A DNA stretch of 44,430 bases from an uncultured Thiotrichaceae bacterium (GTDB taxonomy: Bacteria; Pseudomonadota; Gammaproteobacteria; Thiotrichales; Thiotrichaceae): NCBI GenBank assembly GCA_902727985.1, contig CACVAY010000010.1:1-44430 (forward strand), given 5' to 3'. Position numbers and translations under genes: made by a program. Positions 27,282-34,593 of the stretch are shown here, piece by piece. Each line of letters opens with the position of its first letter. The first letter of the stretch is position 1. Below the pieces are notes generated by a model. The model worked only from the letters and a program-made list of their open reading frames with translations. It had not been told where the DNA came from and searched no databases.

Positions 27282-27817
27282 GAGCTAGCTCCTTCGGTGA
27301 CGATAATATTACCTGAGAGTGAAATGTTGAGAGTTCTTGCTGCCGAGACATCATTATCAGGGGGGCAAATGCGAAAACTGCTATCGGCTTCATTTCCATT
27401 CGAAGAAACAGGAACGCCCATTGCATTAAAGCTGATCCATTTTTTATAAGTATTATCAGTAGCCTTTAATGTATAGCCAGAATGCGAAAATGTATGAGTC
27501 GAAATGAGTTCTTCTGTAGTTTCTTTGACTCCATTGCTATTGGTATCTTCAAAAACATCCCAACCATTTTGCCATTCTCTTGTATCTCTAGCTTTAGGAA
27601 GAATCGTTACTGTTGAGTTGCGTTTTATGGCTTCACTTTGAGCAAGGTACATTGCTGTTCGAAAATCAGAGACGAAAGTAATGGTTTTGTTCTTTTCAAT
27701 GATTGTCATGAAAGAGGGCGTAGCCATTCCGCCCAGAATGGCTACGATTGCTACTGTGATGAGTAATTCGGTAAGGGTGAAACCTTTACCCAACAATATT
27801 TTATTTATCTTTATCAT
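27272..27817 (-). CDS. fimU: FimU/FimT-like GspH-family minor pilin (operon 1, first gene)
   Basis: 181 residues. The short leader ends LLGKG and the mature helix is FTLTELLITVAIVAILGGMA, with Glu5, then TPSFMTIIEKNKTITFVSDF, then RTAMYLAQSEAIKRN. This is the standard GspH/FimT domain. The C-terminus has the paired cysteines (FRICPPDN and EGASSCP) often seen in FimU. It is first in the minus-strand operon, so its promoter should lie in 27818-27900. FimT versus FimU cannot be separated on sequence alone; the pilV-pilW-pilX order favours FimU. Confidence 0.87.
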   Translation of the reverse strand: MIKINKILLGKGFTLTELLITVAIVAILGGMATPSFMTIIEKNKTITFVSDFRTAMYLAQSEAIKRNSTVTILPKARDTREWQNGWDVFEDTNSNGVKETTEELISTHTFSHSGYTLKATDNTYKKWISFNAMGVPVSSNGNEADSSFRICPPDNDVSAARTLNISLSGNIIVTEGASSCP

Positions 27818-27847
27818 TATTATTGATTAGAGTGTTGGATTTTTAGC

Positions 27848-27860
27848 CAGTATATTACTG
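27848..27860. promoter_or_regulatory. Palindrome CAGTA-TAT-TACTG before minor pilin operon 1
   Basis: A perfect 5-bp inverted repeat lies 31 bases upstream of the fimU start. On the minus strand it contains TATACTGG, a possible -10 box without a recognisable -35. The second minor pilin operon also has TATACTGG upstream (about 41077). This may be an activator-dependent promoter with an overlapping operator. Confidence 0.35.
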
Positions 27861-28036
27861 TAGGCTGAATAAGAACATTACCGTTAATCGGAATGAAATA
27901 TTTTTTTGATGAACAATATCACTCCGCACTAAACGTTAAGCTGAATTTACGATTTCTTCCGATAAATGGATAGAGGCTGGTAGCAAACCTGTTTTTTAGG
28001 GATAATTTCTTACACTAAGACAAAATCAGGATTTTC

Positions 28037-28846
28037 ATGCCAGAGTTACCCGAAGTAGAAACGACACGTCGAGGCATTGAGCCTCATATCAAACATGAAA
28101 CCATTTCAGCGATTGTCGTTCGTCAGCCGAAACTGCGTTGGCCCGTTCCAGAAGCGTTGCAGCAGTTGGTAGGCAGAAAAGTCGATTCTGTAGAGCGACG
28201 TGCCAAGTATTTGCGTCTGGTTACAGATGCAGGTGAAGCTATTATTCACCTGGGTATGTCAGGCAGTTTACGAGTTTGTGATGCTGATGCGCTGGTAGAA
28301 AAGCATGATCATGTGGATTTTTGCTTCGGGAATGGAGCGGTGTTGAGATTAAGAGATCCTCGGCGTTTTGGTGCGGTATTGATGAAAGATCATCGTGAAG
28401 TCTTCCCCTTATTTCGGAAATTAGGCCCTGAGCCACTAGGTGATGAATTTACTGTTGATACGCTTTTTGAAGCATCACGAAACCGTAAGGTGACAGTGAA
28501 ACAACTTATTATGGATGGATATGTTGTTGTGGGTGTTGGGAATATTTATGCCAGCGAATCACTTTTTATGTCGAAGATAAACCCTAAAACCCAGGCGAAT
28601 AAAATTTCTTATCAACGTTATGTACGATTAACAGAATCCATCAAGCAGGTTCTGGCAAGAGCCATAGAAAAGGGGGGCACAACCTTGAAAGACTTTGTAA
28701 GTGCAGATGGGCAAACGGGTTATTTTCAGATTGAATTGCAGGTTTATGGACGTGAAGGCGAACCTTGTCAGGTTTGCAAGAAACCGATCAAACAAATTAG
28801 CTTGGGGCAGAGAAGTACATTTTATTGTGGGCAATGTCAGCGATGA
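28037..28846 (+). CDS. mutM: Formamidopyrimidine-DNA glycosylase (Fpg/MutM)
   Basis: 269 residues. The N-terminus MPELPEVETTRRGIEPH contains the catalytic Pro2 and Glu3. The protein also shows HLGMSGSLRV, RDPRRFGAVL, the helix-two-turn-helix region VGVGNIYASESLF, and the C-terminal zinc finger with Cys pairs CQVC and CGQC. It excises 8-oxoguanine and related oxidised purines and nicks the abasic site. Length is normal. Its TGA overlaps the dusA start as ATGA, so the two are translationally coupled. Confidence 0.98.
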   Translation: MPELPEVETTRRGIEPHIKHETISAIVVRQPKLRWPVPEALQQLVGRKVDSVERRAKYLRLVTDAGEAIIHLGMSGSLRVCDADALVEKHDHVDFCFGNGAVLRLRDPRRFGAVLMKDHREVFPLFRKLGPEPLGDEFTVDTLFEASRNRKVTVKQLIMDGYVVVGVGNIYASESLFMSKINPKTQANKISYQRYVRLTESIKQVLARAIEKGGTTLKDFVSADGQTGYFQIELQVYGREGEPCQVCKKPIKQISLGQRSTFYCGQCQR

Positions 28847-29832
28847 ATGAAACGATTATCCCAAGCCGACGTTTTTGCGTTGCGCCAATGTTAGATTGGA
28901 CGGATCGACATGAACGGTATTTTCTACGTTTGATTAGCAAACATGCCTGGCTTTATACCGAAATGGTAACAACAGGGGCGCTTATCTATGGTGATACCGA
29001 CCGCTATTTGCGGTTTAGTGAAGAGGAGCATCCAGTAGCATTACAGCTAGGAGGAAGTGATCCTCATGATATGGCGCACTGCACGGGCTTAGCGGCTGAC
29101 TATGGCTATGATGAAGTTAATATCAATGTGGGTTGTCCCAGTGAGAGAGTACAAAAAGGCGCCTTTGGTGCTTGTCTAATGTTAGAGCCAAGTTTGATTG
29201 CAGAATGTATTCGAGCAATGCATGACAAAGCGCCTGAGATGCCGATTACCGTAAAGAACCGCATTGGTGTAGATGATCAGGATTCCTATCAGTTGTTGTG
29301 TGATTTTGTAGGGACAGTTTCGGAAGCTGGGTGTGAGACATTTATTGTGCATGCACGTAAAGCTTTGTTGAAAGGGTTAAGTCCCAAGGAGAACCGTGAA
29401 ATACCCCCGTTGAATTATGAAACGGTGCATCGTCTCAAGCAAGATTTTCCGCATGTCGAGATCATTATCAATGGTGGCTTCAAAACTTTGGAGGAGAGCC
29501 TTGCTCAACTAGACTATGTCGATGGTGTAATGATGGGGAGAGAGGCATACCACAATCCTTATATACTCTCGAATGTGGATAGAATGTTTTATAACGTAAG
29601 TGGTGTTCCTCTAAGCCGTAGTGAAATATTTGAAGAATTGTTGATATACGTTCGTAACGAATTGGCGGGTAATACGTCTTTAAAGCATATGACGCGGCAT
29701 GTTCTTGGCCTCTTTCATGGCATGCAAGGTGCAAAAGCATGGCGTCGCTACTTGTCTGAAAATGCCTATCATCGTGAGTCTGGTGTCGAGATTCTGGAAG
29801 TTGCTAGAAATTTTGTACTCCCAAAGCCTTAA
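28843..29832 (+). CDS. dusA: tRNA-dihydrouridine synthase A
   Basis: 329 residues from the ATG at 28843 (MNETIIPSRRF), chosen because it forms the ATGA overlap with mutM; in-frame ATGs at 28834 and 28825 are also possible. The FMN TIM-barrel begins FCVAPMLDWTDRHERYFLR, in the DusA style. The catalytic Cys lies in NVGCPSERVQKGAFGACLM, with phosphate-binding INGGF and MMGREAYHNPY. It reduces U20/U20a in tRNA D loops. The DusA subfamily is indicated by RVQKGAFGACLM and the C-terminal HMTRHVLGLFHGMQGAKAWR. Confidence 0.96.
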   Translation: MNETIIPSRRFCVAPMLDWTDRHERYFLRLISKHAWLYTEMVTTGALIYGDTDRYLRFSEEEHPVALQLGGSDPHDMAHCTGLAADYGYDEVNINVGCPSERVQKGAFGACLMLEPSLIAECIRAMHDKAPEMPITVKNRIGVDDQDSYQLLCDFVGTVSEAGCETFIVHARKALLKGLSPKENREIPPLNYETVHRLKQDFPHVEIIINGGFKTLEESLAQLDYVDGVMMGREAYHNPYILSNVDRMFYNVSGVPLSRSEIFEELLIYVRNELAGNTSLKHMTRHVLGLFHGMQGAKAWRRYLSENAYHRESGVEILEVARNFVLPKP

Positions 29833-29892
29833 TGTTTGATAGAATCAACAGCAGTGGCTTAGTTAAATATCAATAATCGATTACATACAAAT

Positions 29893-31179
29893 ATGAAAAA
29901 AATTTATAGTCTGATTGTTACTATTGCATCAGTGTGGCTTGTCGCCATCTGGTTCATTGGGCAAGAAACTGAAAAGTTATTGTCAGCTCAACAAGAATCA
30001 GGGGTCGAACTGCTTGAATATGAGAATGGTTTTTTTGGGGGGACTGCACGATTCAAAGTGGTTCAGAAGTTTGGAGTTCCGCAGATTGATGGCTTATTAG
30101 CAAATGCAATCATTGATGCAAACTATAAACATGGACCATTAACGTTTAGCCAGTTTGGCTTTCATATAGGGAGTTCGTTGTGGCAAATACGGGTTAATGA
30201 ACAAAGCCTGCCAAGAGAAACGCAGCGGATTTTCAATCAGTTATTCGAAAAGGGGGAGTCTATTAAGGGTGAGATTGCTTTTCATTTTAATGAGAATACA
30301 GATATCAGGTTGAACGTGCCTGAAATTATTCTCAGCGAATTTCACCATAAGATTGGTCAAGTTGAACCATCTACGATTAAAGCAAGGCTTAATCGATTAT
30401 CGCTCCAAGCTGATATAAATGCCAGTATAGGTGAGTTACAGATTCAACACCCTGATGGTGATTTGAGGATCCCTGTCATGAATGTTCAAGCCTTGTTGGA
30501 AGATTATCTCGCTCAAATACCACAAGGTGAAATACAAGTCACTTTGCATGATTTACACTTTTCATCACCTAAGCTGACCGAAGATATTTATCTGAATTTA
30601 CTGGCTGATTTTGGACAGCAAGTGAATGAAGACGATTTGCAAGGCAATTTGACGGTGCAGGTCACCGAAGCAGAAACACCTTTCCAGATGATCCAATCAA
30701 TGACTGCGAATGTGAAATATACGGGATTGGATCGTGAAATTTTTGGGGCAGAGCTTTTTAATACAACAAGCTTTTCACAGGTTCTACTACAGTCTTTAAA
30801 AGAACAATCCTCGCGAGTTGATCTTGCATTGCTCGTCAAAGGCAGTGAGGGTAAGGCTGAGCTTGATGCGAATGCTGTATTTGCTGAAAAGTCGGATAAC
30901 CCTTTAAGAGCCTTTAATGCAAACCTTGATTTCGCCGTAGATCAAATTTATCTTGATCAGTCACCTTTGTCGTTAATGCTTTTTCATTTTATCGAGACGG
31001 GTGTGATCCAGAAAGCTGATGATAAATATACGTTCGTCATGGATATGAAGCATGGGAATGTTGATTTTAATGGAAAAAAGGTCAAAGTTGATAAAATAAA
31101 CAGCTTTTTGGGGGCGGTTTATTCAGGTACTGAAAAGCCTCAAGCTTCAAAGGTAGGGACGCCCGTTAGAAGGATGTAG
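29893..31179 (+). CDS. YdgA-like DUF945 family protein
   Basis: 428 residues. An N-terminal membrane anchor or signal (KIYSLIVTIASVWLVAIWF) is followed by the YdgA/DUF945 opening pattern GQETEKLLSAQQESGVELLE, then YENGFFGGTARFKV. The rest is beta-rich and acidic with no catalytic motif that I recognise, ending with conserved hydrophobic strands (ADDKYTFVMDMKHGNVDFNG). It is probably an inner-membrane-anchored periplasmic protein; family function is unknown. It is 60 bases downstream of dusA, with tRNA-Asn behind it. Confidence 0.82.
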   Translation: MKKIYSLIVTIASVWLVAIWFIGQETEKLLSAQQESGVELLEYENGFFGGTARFKVVQKFGVPQIDGLLANAIIDANYKHGPLTFSQFGFHIGSSLWQIRVNEQSLPRETQRIFNQLFEKGESIKGEIAFHFNENTDIRLNVPEIILSEFHHKIGQVEPSTIKARLNRLSLQADINASIGELQIQHPDGDLRIPVMNVQALLEDYLAQIPQGEIQVTLHDLHFSSPKLTEDIYLNLLADFGQQVNEDDLQGNLTVQVTEAETPFQMIQSMTANVKYTGLDREIFGAELFNTTSFSQVLLQSLKEQSSRVDLALLVKGSEGKAELDANAVFAEKSDNPLRAFNANLDFAVDQIYLDQSPLSLMLFHFIETGVIQKADDKYTFVMDMKHGNVDFNGKKVKVDKINSFLGAVYSGTEKPQASKVGTPVRRM

Positions 31180-31254
31180 CATTTCTCAAAATGTAGATAA
31201 ATAACTGAAAGTCTGAGTAATATGAAATTACTCAAGAAACATGTCTAAAAGCTA

Positions 31255-31283
31255 TTGACCTGCCAATATCAAGAATGTAATAT
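31255..31283 (+). promoter_or_regulatory. Sigma70 promoter of tRNA-Asn
   Basis: TTGACC (31255-31260) and TAATAT (31278-31283) are separated by exactly 17 bases. A GC-rich discriminator (CCCGC) follows, as expected for stringently controlled tRNA promoters. The tRNA starts 30 bases after the -10 box. Confidence 0.75.
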
Positions 31284-31312
31284 TCCCGCTCTCTCAAACG
31301 AGAGTCAACTAT

Positions 31313-31388
31313 TCCTCAGTAGCTCAGTTGGTAGAGCAGTTGACTGTTAATCAATTGGTCGCAAGTTCGAGTCTTGCCTGAGGAGCCA
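31313..31388 (+). tRNA. tRNA-Asn (anticodon GTT)
   Basis: 76 nt with encoded CCA. The acceptor arms TCCTCAG / CTGAGGA pair fully, the discriminator is G, the D-arm contains AGCTCAGTTGGTAGAGC, the anticodon GTT is at 31346-31348 in the loop CTGTTAA, and the T-arm has GTTCGAGTC. The gene ends at 31388 and is followed by a rho-independent terminator. Confidence 0.98.
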
Positions 31389-31393
31389 AATTT

Positions 31394-31428
31394 AAAGGGC
31401 TGTAGCGTTTTTCGTTGCAGCCCTTTTT
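31394..31428 (+). terminator. Rho-independent terminator after tRNA-Asn
   Basis: The stem AAAGGGCTG (31394-31402) / CAGCCCTTT (31418-31426) is followed by a five-T tail ending at 31428. Confidence 0.92.
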
Positions 31429-31450
31429 CGTTGGGTTTACATAAACACAT

Positions 31451-31491
31451 AAAAAAGCCTCGACTATGCGAGTCCCCTTCAAGTGAAGGCT
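31451..31491 (-). terminator. Branched terminator-like structure for minus-strand transcripts
   Basis: On the minus strand, AGCCT (31491-31487) pairs with AGGCT (31460-31456). Between them lie two small hairpins, CTTC-ACTT-GAAG and GACT-CGCAT-AGTC, and a T6 run follows the outer stem. It would end transcripts arriving from the brnTA side and faces the tRNA terminator. Confidence 0.6.
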
Positions 31492-31721
31492 ATCAAATTA
31501 TTCATAATTCCAGATATTTAATCTACTATCTTGCTTGTCTAGCTCTGAAGAAAGACTGTAGTCAGCAGATTCTTGTTTACCCTGTTTGAGATACCAAATG
31601 TAGACTGCAATAGTTTAACATCGCCATAAGCCCACCTTTGATGCTCACCTTGAATAAATCACACTGCCAACCGTTAAGGTTTACGGTTTTTTGGGAGCTA
31701 TCCTAGACAGTGCAAACCCTT
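31492..31721. other. Non-coding stretch with a possible gene remnant
   Basis: On the minus strand, 31614-31498 is open for 39 codons (including YIWYLKQGKQESADYSL, ending IWNYE) but has no start codon with a ribosome-binding site, and an in-frame stop lies just upstream. It may be the tail of a decayed gene. A weak hairpin AACCGT/ACGGTT followed by T6 (31669-31692, plus strand) is also present. I see nothing else. Confidence 0.3.
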
Positions 31722-32015
31722 TTAGCCGTTAGCGACATCTTTTTTATCTGTTAGGTGTTCTTGCATGTATTCACGTAAAGCATGATTAATATTGCTTTGG
31801 TACTTACCACCTTGAGACTTAAACCATGCCACAACATCAGAGTCCAGTCTGATTGTTACAGGTTGTTTTGTTGGTTTGTAGAAAGGATTGCTAACGGCTT
31901 TTTCAAAGAACTCATCCGTCAATGGTGGAATATCGCTAAAATCAATATCTTCATCTGACATATTTGCCAGCGCTTCAAGGTTCTTCATTTGTTTATTTGT
32001 AAGTTTCTGATTCAT
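31722..32015 (-). CDS. brnA: BrnA-type antitoxin (ribbon-helix-helix)
   Basis: 97 residues from the ATG at 32015, chosen because AAGGA lies just upstream and the longer frame to 32105 only shadows brnT. The acidic N-terminal half (MSDEDIDFSDIPPLTDEFFE) can mask the toxin. The C-terminal half PVTIRLDSDVVAWFKSQGG, then KYQSNINHALREYM, is the BrnA ribbon-helix-helix DNA-binding segment. It overlaps brnT by 23 bases. Family knowledge: BrnA neutralises BrnT and represses the shared promoter. Confidence 0.92.
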   Translation of the reverse strand: MNQKLTNKQMKNLEALANMSDEDIDFSDIPPLTDEFFEKAVSNPFYKPTKQPVTIRLDSDVVAWFKSQGGKYQSNINHALREYMQEHLTDKKDVANG

Positions 32016-32274
32016 AATTCCTTCTTTCTTTTTTATCAGCCTTTCTCGCCGACATAATACGGATAACCTCATTATCGCTATCATCATAATTAAGGGTATG
32101 AGCAATTAGAACAACCATTATTCCGATGGTTTGCCAGCGTTCCTCTCCATTCTCTATTCTGTCTTGTGTGAATAGCGCATCAGGATCATAAAAAACAAGG
32201 CTTGCGGTATCAACATCAATATTATGTTTGTGAATATTTGAGAGGTTTTTGTCCTCATCCCATGTAAAGATCAT
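31993..32274 (-). CDS. brnT: BrnT-type toxin ribonuclease
   Basis: 93 residues. The pattern MIFTWDEDKNLSNIHKHNID, then ASLVFYDPDAL, then NGEERWQTIG and EVIRIMSARKADKKERRNYE, is the complete BrnT family (RelE-like fold RNase) signature. These segments include the N-terminal WDE-K-NxxKH and the catalytic-region R-I-x-SARKA motifs. No truncation is seen, so the module is likely functional. It is first in the operon, followed by overlapping brnA, the usual toxin-antitoxin order for this family. A palindrome sits just upstream of its start. Confidence 0.94.
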   Translation of the reverse strand: MIFTWDEDKNLSNIHKHNIDVDTASLVFYDPDALFTQDRIENGEERWQTIGIMVVLIAHTLNYDDSDNEVIRIMSARKADKKERRNYESETYK

Positions 32275-32281
32275 AGTCTAT

Positions 32282-32291
32282 TGTACGTACA
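32282..32291. promoter_or_regulatory. Palindrome TGTACGTACA, likely BrnA operator
   Basis: A perfect 10-bp palindrome ends 7 bases before the brnT start, overlapping the position of the ribosome-binding site or early promoter. Ribbon-helix-helix antitoxins typically bind such short palindromes to autoregulate. The assignment is by position and symmetry only. Confidence 0.55.
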
Positions 32292-32320
32292 TTTTTGTAA
32301 TTAAAAAAGAAACGAAATAC

Positions 32321-32452
32321 TTAACCGTTATCTTGTTTCTTAATTGGCAAAACCTTTGCTGTGTCTTTGCCACATCTTTGCTTAACTCTAGCCCAGCCGT
32401 TTTTAGGGTAAGTAATATATCCGGTAACAGTTGACCCTACAATACGGTACAT
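32321..32452 (-). CDS. Possible 43-residue small ORF or remnant upstream of brnT
   Basis: MYRIVGSTVTGYITYPKNGW continues with ARVKQRCGKDTAKVLPIKKQ and DNG, then stop. The frame stays open about 20 codons further upstream without an ATG. No ribosome-binding site precedes the ATG. The composition (many Lys/Arg, Gly, Tyr) looks protein-like. It may be the end of a decayed gene; I do not recognise a family. Confidence 0.25.
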   Translation of the reverse strand: MYRIVGSTVTGYITYPKNGWARVKQRCGKDTAKVLPIKKQDNG

Positions 32453-32676
32453 TTTGCACACACTTAACTCATCCCCAGTGATCAATCCCTGAGTTGATGG
32501 TTGCTTCCTGTGGTTAATTATTTATAGCGTGTTTAACAAGAACAATAGATGAGCTTGGTTCGTTTATCTGATGTATCAGGTCTGGAATAGGAATAGAAAT
32601 TAGTTGTGTAAGACAGAGGGGAAATAGTGTGCTGCCAGAAGGTGGGGGGGGGTATATTTCTTTGGGGAAGGTGAGT
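32453..32676. other. Intergenic sequence with a nine-G tract
   Basis: I see no gene. A run of nine G lies at 32644-32652, 25 bases before the hairpin that follows the small gene at 32718. Confidence 0.5.
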
Positions 32677-32705
32677 GAGCTATGCGAGTAAAAGCCGCAT
32701 AGCTC
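32677..32705 (-). terminator. Perfect 10-bp stem-loop after the 53-residue gene
   Basis: GAGCTATGCG and CGCATAGCTC are exact inverted copies with a 9-nt loop, 12 bases beyond the minus-strand stop at 32718. No U-run follows, so a factor-assisted terminator or mRNA-stabilising structure is possible. Confidence 0.5.
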
Positions 32706-32717
32706 TAGAAGTGCGTC

Positions 32718-32879
32718 CTACGGAGCTTTAGGCTTTGTGTACTCAACAGTCTTCTGGAATGATTTCCATTTGATGTCGTAGCCAACGAACCCTTTCTCAT
32801 TTGCTTCTTTTTGAGTCGTTGTGTAGTACTCAGTTGTGCCTTCAGGAACTTTAGGTCTAGTGCTAGGTTGTCCGCTCAT
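32718..32879 (-). CDS. 53-residue orphan small protein
   Basis: The protein begins MSGQPSTRPKVPEGTTEYYT, continues with TTQKEANEKGFVGYDIKWKS, and ends FQKTVEYTKPKAP. A textbook ribosome-binding site (GAGGAGAAG) stands about 8 bases before the ATG, and a strong hairpin follows the stop, so I believe it is a real gene although it is very short. It is hydrophilic with no membrane segment, no Cys and high Lys/Thr/Tyr content. I recognise no family. It lies between brnTA and hemL in a low-density region next to tRNA-Asn. Confidence 0.6.
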   Translation of the reverse strand: MSGQPSTRPKVPEGTTEYYTTTQKEANEKGFVGYDIKWKSFQKTVEYTKPKAP

Positions 32880-33165
32880 TATTGCTTCTCCTCAGGTTCT
32901 ATATCGAGTCGGCCACTACACCAAAACAGTAGTTACAAACTGACTCAAAAATCCGATTATGTCATTTTTTTTTCTAGAAATATATATAACCTTAGGGAGA
33001 GATATATCAAGAATAGGGGGAAGGTAGGGTTTGCAAGGAGTCTCGATGTTTACGTTGAAATATGTATCTCAACTTTTCTAAGGTTCGGGTCACGCAAAAT
33101 AAGGTTTGTAACGTAACACGAGTAGATTGAAGGAGAGTGTAATAGCGGGCTTTCCTAGGGAGAAA
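32880..33165. other. AT-rich intergenic region
   Basis: I see no gene. It contains an A/T tract (nine T at about 32962-32971, then TATATATA) and presumably the promoter of the small gene at 32879 on the minus strand. Confidence 0.5.
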
Positions 33166-33195
33166 CAGTATGCCCCACGGAACAGGAGCATACTG
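33163..33195 (-). terminator. Rho-independent terminator of hemL
   Basis: On the minus strand, CAGTATGCTCC pairs with GGGGCATACTG (one G-U) around an 8-nt loop, followed by TTTCT. It begins 11 bases beyond the hemL stop. Confidence 0.85.
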
Positions 33196-33205
33196 AGAAT
33201 GTTAG

Positions 33206-34489
33206 TTAAGCAAGGGTTGCGAATACTTTGTTGGCAGCATGTACTGTTGCTTCGATATCTGCTTCAGTGTGAGCGGTTGATACAAAACCTGCTTCGTAGG
33301 CTGATGGTGCGAGATAGACACCTTCACGCAGCATACCGTGGAAGAAGGCATTGAAGCGTTCAATGTTGCAAGCTGTCACTTGGGCGAAGTTCTCAACGGA
33401 GTCTGCATCGGTAAAAAAGAAACCAAACATTCCACCCACCTGATTCGTGGTGAAGTCGATGCCATTGTGGTCGGCAACGGTTTGTAGGCCTTCTAATAAC
33501 TGTGTGGTTTTCTGAGTAAGGCCTTCATAGAAGCCTTCTGCAGAAATAATCTCTAAGGTTGCTAGTCCAGCAGCCATGGCAACAGGGTTGCCTGAAAGCG
33601 TCCCCGCTTGGTAAACAGGGCCCGTAGGAGAGAGGTGATTCATAATATCTTTACGTCCCCCAAAAGCACCTACTGGCATGCCGCCGCCCATAATTTTACC
33701 AAGGGTGGTGATATCAGGCATAACATTGTAATGCTCTTGAGCGCCGCCTCGTGCTACACGAAAACCCGTCATTACTTCATCGAAGATGAGAACTGACTCA
33801 TGCTTAGTACATACTTCGCGTAGTGTTTCGAGGAACCCTTCAACAGGTGGAATGCAGTTCATATTGCCGGAAACAGGCTCAACGATAATACAAGCAATTT
33901 GGTCGCCAATATCAGTGAAGAGATCACGGACTTGTTGTGCATTATTGTAGTCAAGCGTGATCGTATGTTCTGCTAGTGACGCGGGTACGCCAGGTGAATT
34001 TGGTTCACCAAAAGTCAAAGCGCCTGATCCTGCTTTCACCAGTAGTGAATCGCCATGGCCATGATAGCCGCCTTCGAATTTTACAATCTTGTCACGGTTA
34101 GTGAAACCACGTGCGAGTCGGATAGCTGACATCGTAGCCTCTGTGCCAGAATTCACCATACGCACCATTTCAATCGAAGGCACGATCTCACAAATGCGTT
34201 GTGCAATGGTGATTTCGATTTCAGTCGGTGCGCCATAGCTTAAACCACGCGCTGCCGCCTCCTGAACGGCTTGAATAATATCTGGATGAGAATGTCCTGC
34301 AATCATGGGCCCCCATGAGCCAACGTAGTCAATATATTTTTTACCATCCGCATCAAATAAATAAGCATCTTTTGCGCTTTCGATGAATACAGGCGTGCCG
34401 CCTACGCTTTTAAAGGCGCGAACAGGGGAGTTAACACCACCAGGGATGCATTTTTGGGCTTTATCAAAAAGGACTTCAGATTGGGACAT
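33206..34489 (-). CDS. hemL: Glutamate-1-semialdehyde 2,1-aminomutase
   Basis: 427 residues, the usual length. This PLP enzyme converts glutamate-1-semialdehyde to 5-aminolevulinate for heme (C5 pathway). The N-terminus is [20 protein letters not shown], the PLP lysine Lys265 is in [17 protein letters not shown], and the sequence also includes [11 protein letters not shown] and [16 protein letters not shown], all diagnostic. The start ATG is at 34489. The ribosome-binding site is weak (AAGAATTC). A good terminator follows. It lies 104 bases after thiE on the same strand; hemL-thiE adjacency is common in gammaproteobacteria. Confidence 0.98.
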   Translation of the reverse strand: MSQSEVLFDKAQKCIPGGVNSPVRAFKSVGGTPVFIESAKDAYLFDADGKKYIDYVGSWGPMIAGHSHPDIIQAVQEAAARGLSYGAPTEIEITIAQRICEIVPSIEMVRMVNSGTEATMSAIRLARGFTNRDKIVKFEGGYHGHGDSLLVKAGSGALTFGEPNSPGVPASLAEHTITLDYNNAQQVRDLFTDIGDQIACIIVEPVSGNMNCIPPVEGFLETLREVCTKHESVLIFDEVMTGFRVARGGAQEHYNVMPDITTLGKIMGGGMPVGAFGGRKDIMNHLSPTGPVYQAGTLSGNPVAMAAGLATLEIISAEGFYEGLTQKTTQLLEGLQTVADHNGIDFTTNQVGGMFGFFFTDADSVENFAQVTACNIERFNAFFHGMLREGVYLAPSAYEAGFVSTAHTEADIEATVHAANKVFATLA

Positions 34490-34593
34490 GATGAATTCTT
34501 TGTAGGCTTAAAATAAAGTGGGTAGTGTAACAATAAACCTAAATAGAGTTTAAATAATCGCGTATTTAACCCATTTAAGGTTTTTTAGATGTG

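Noticed and set aside
31374-31589. Open frame running out of the tRNA-Asn 3' end
   Set aside because: It overlaps the tRNA and its terminator, has no ribosome-binding site, and its translation resembles no protein.
32886-32895. CCTGAGGAG on the minus strand matching the tRNA-Asn 3' end, as a possible att repeat
   Set aside because: The match is only nine bases, inverted in orientation, and is fully explained as the ribosome-binding site of the 53-residue gene.
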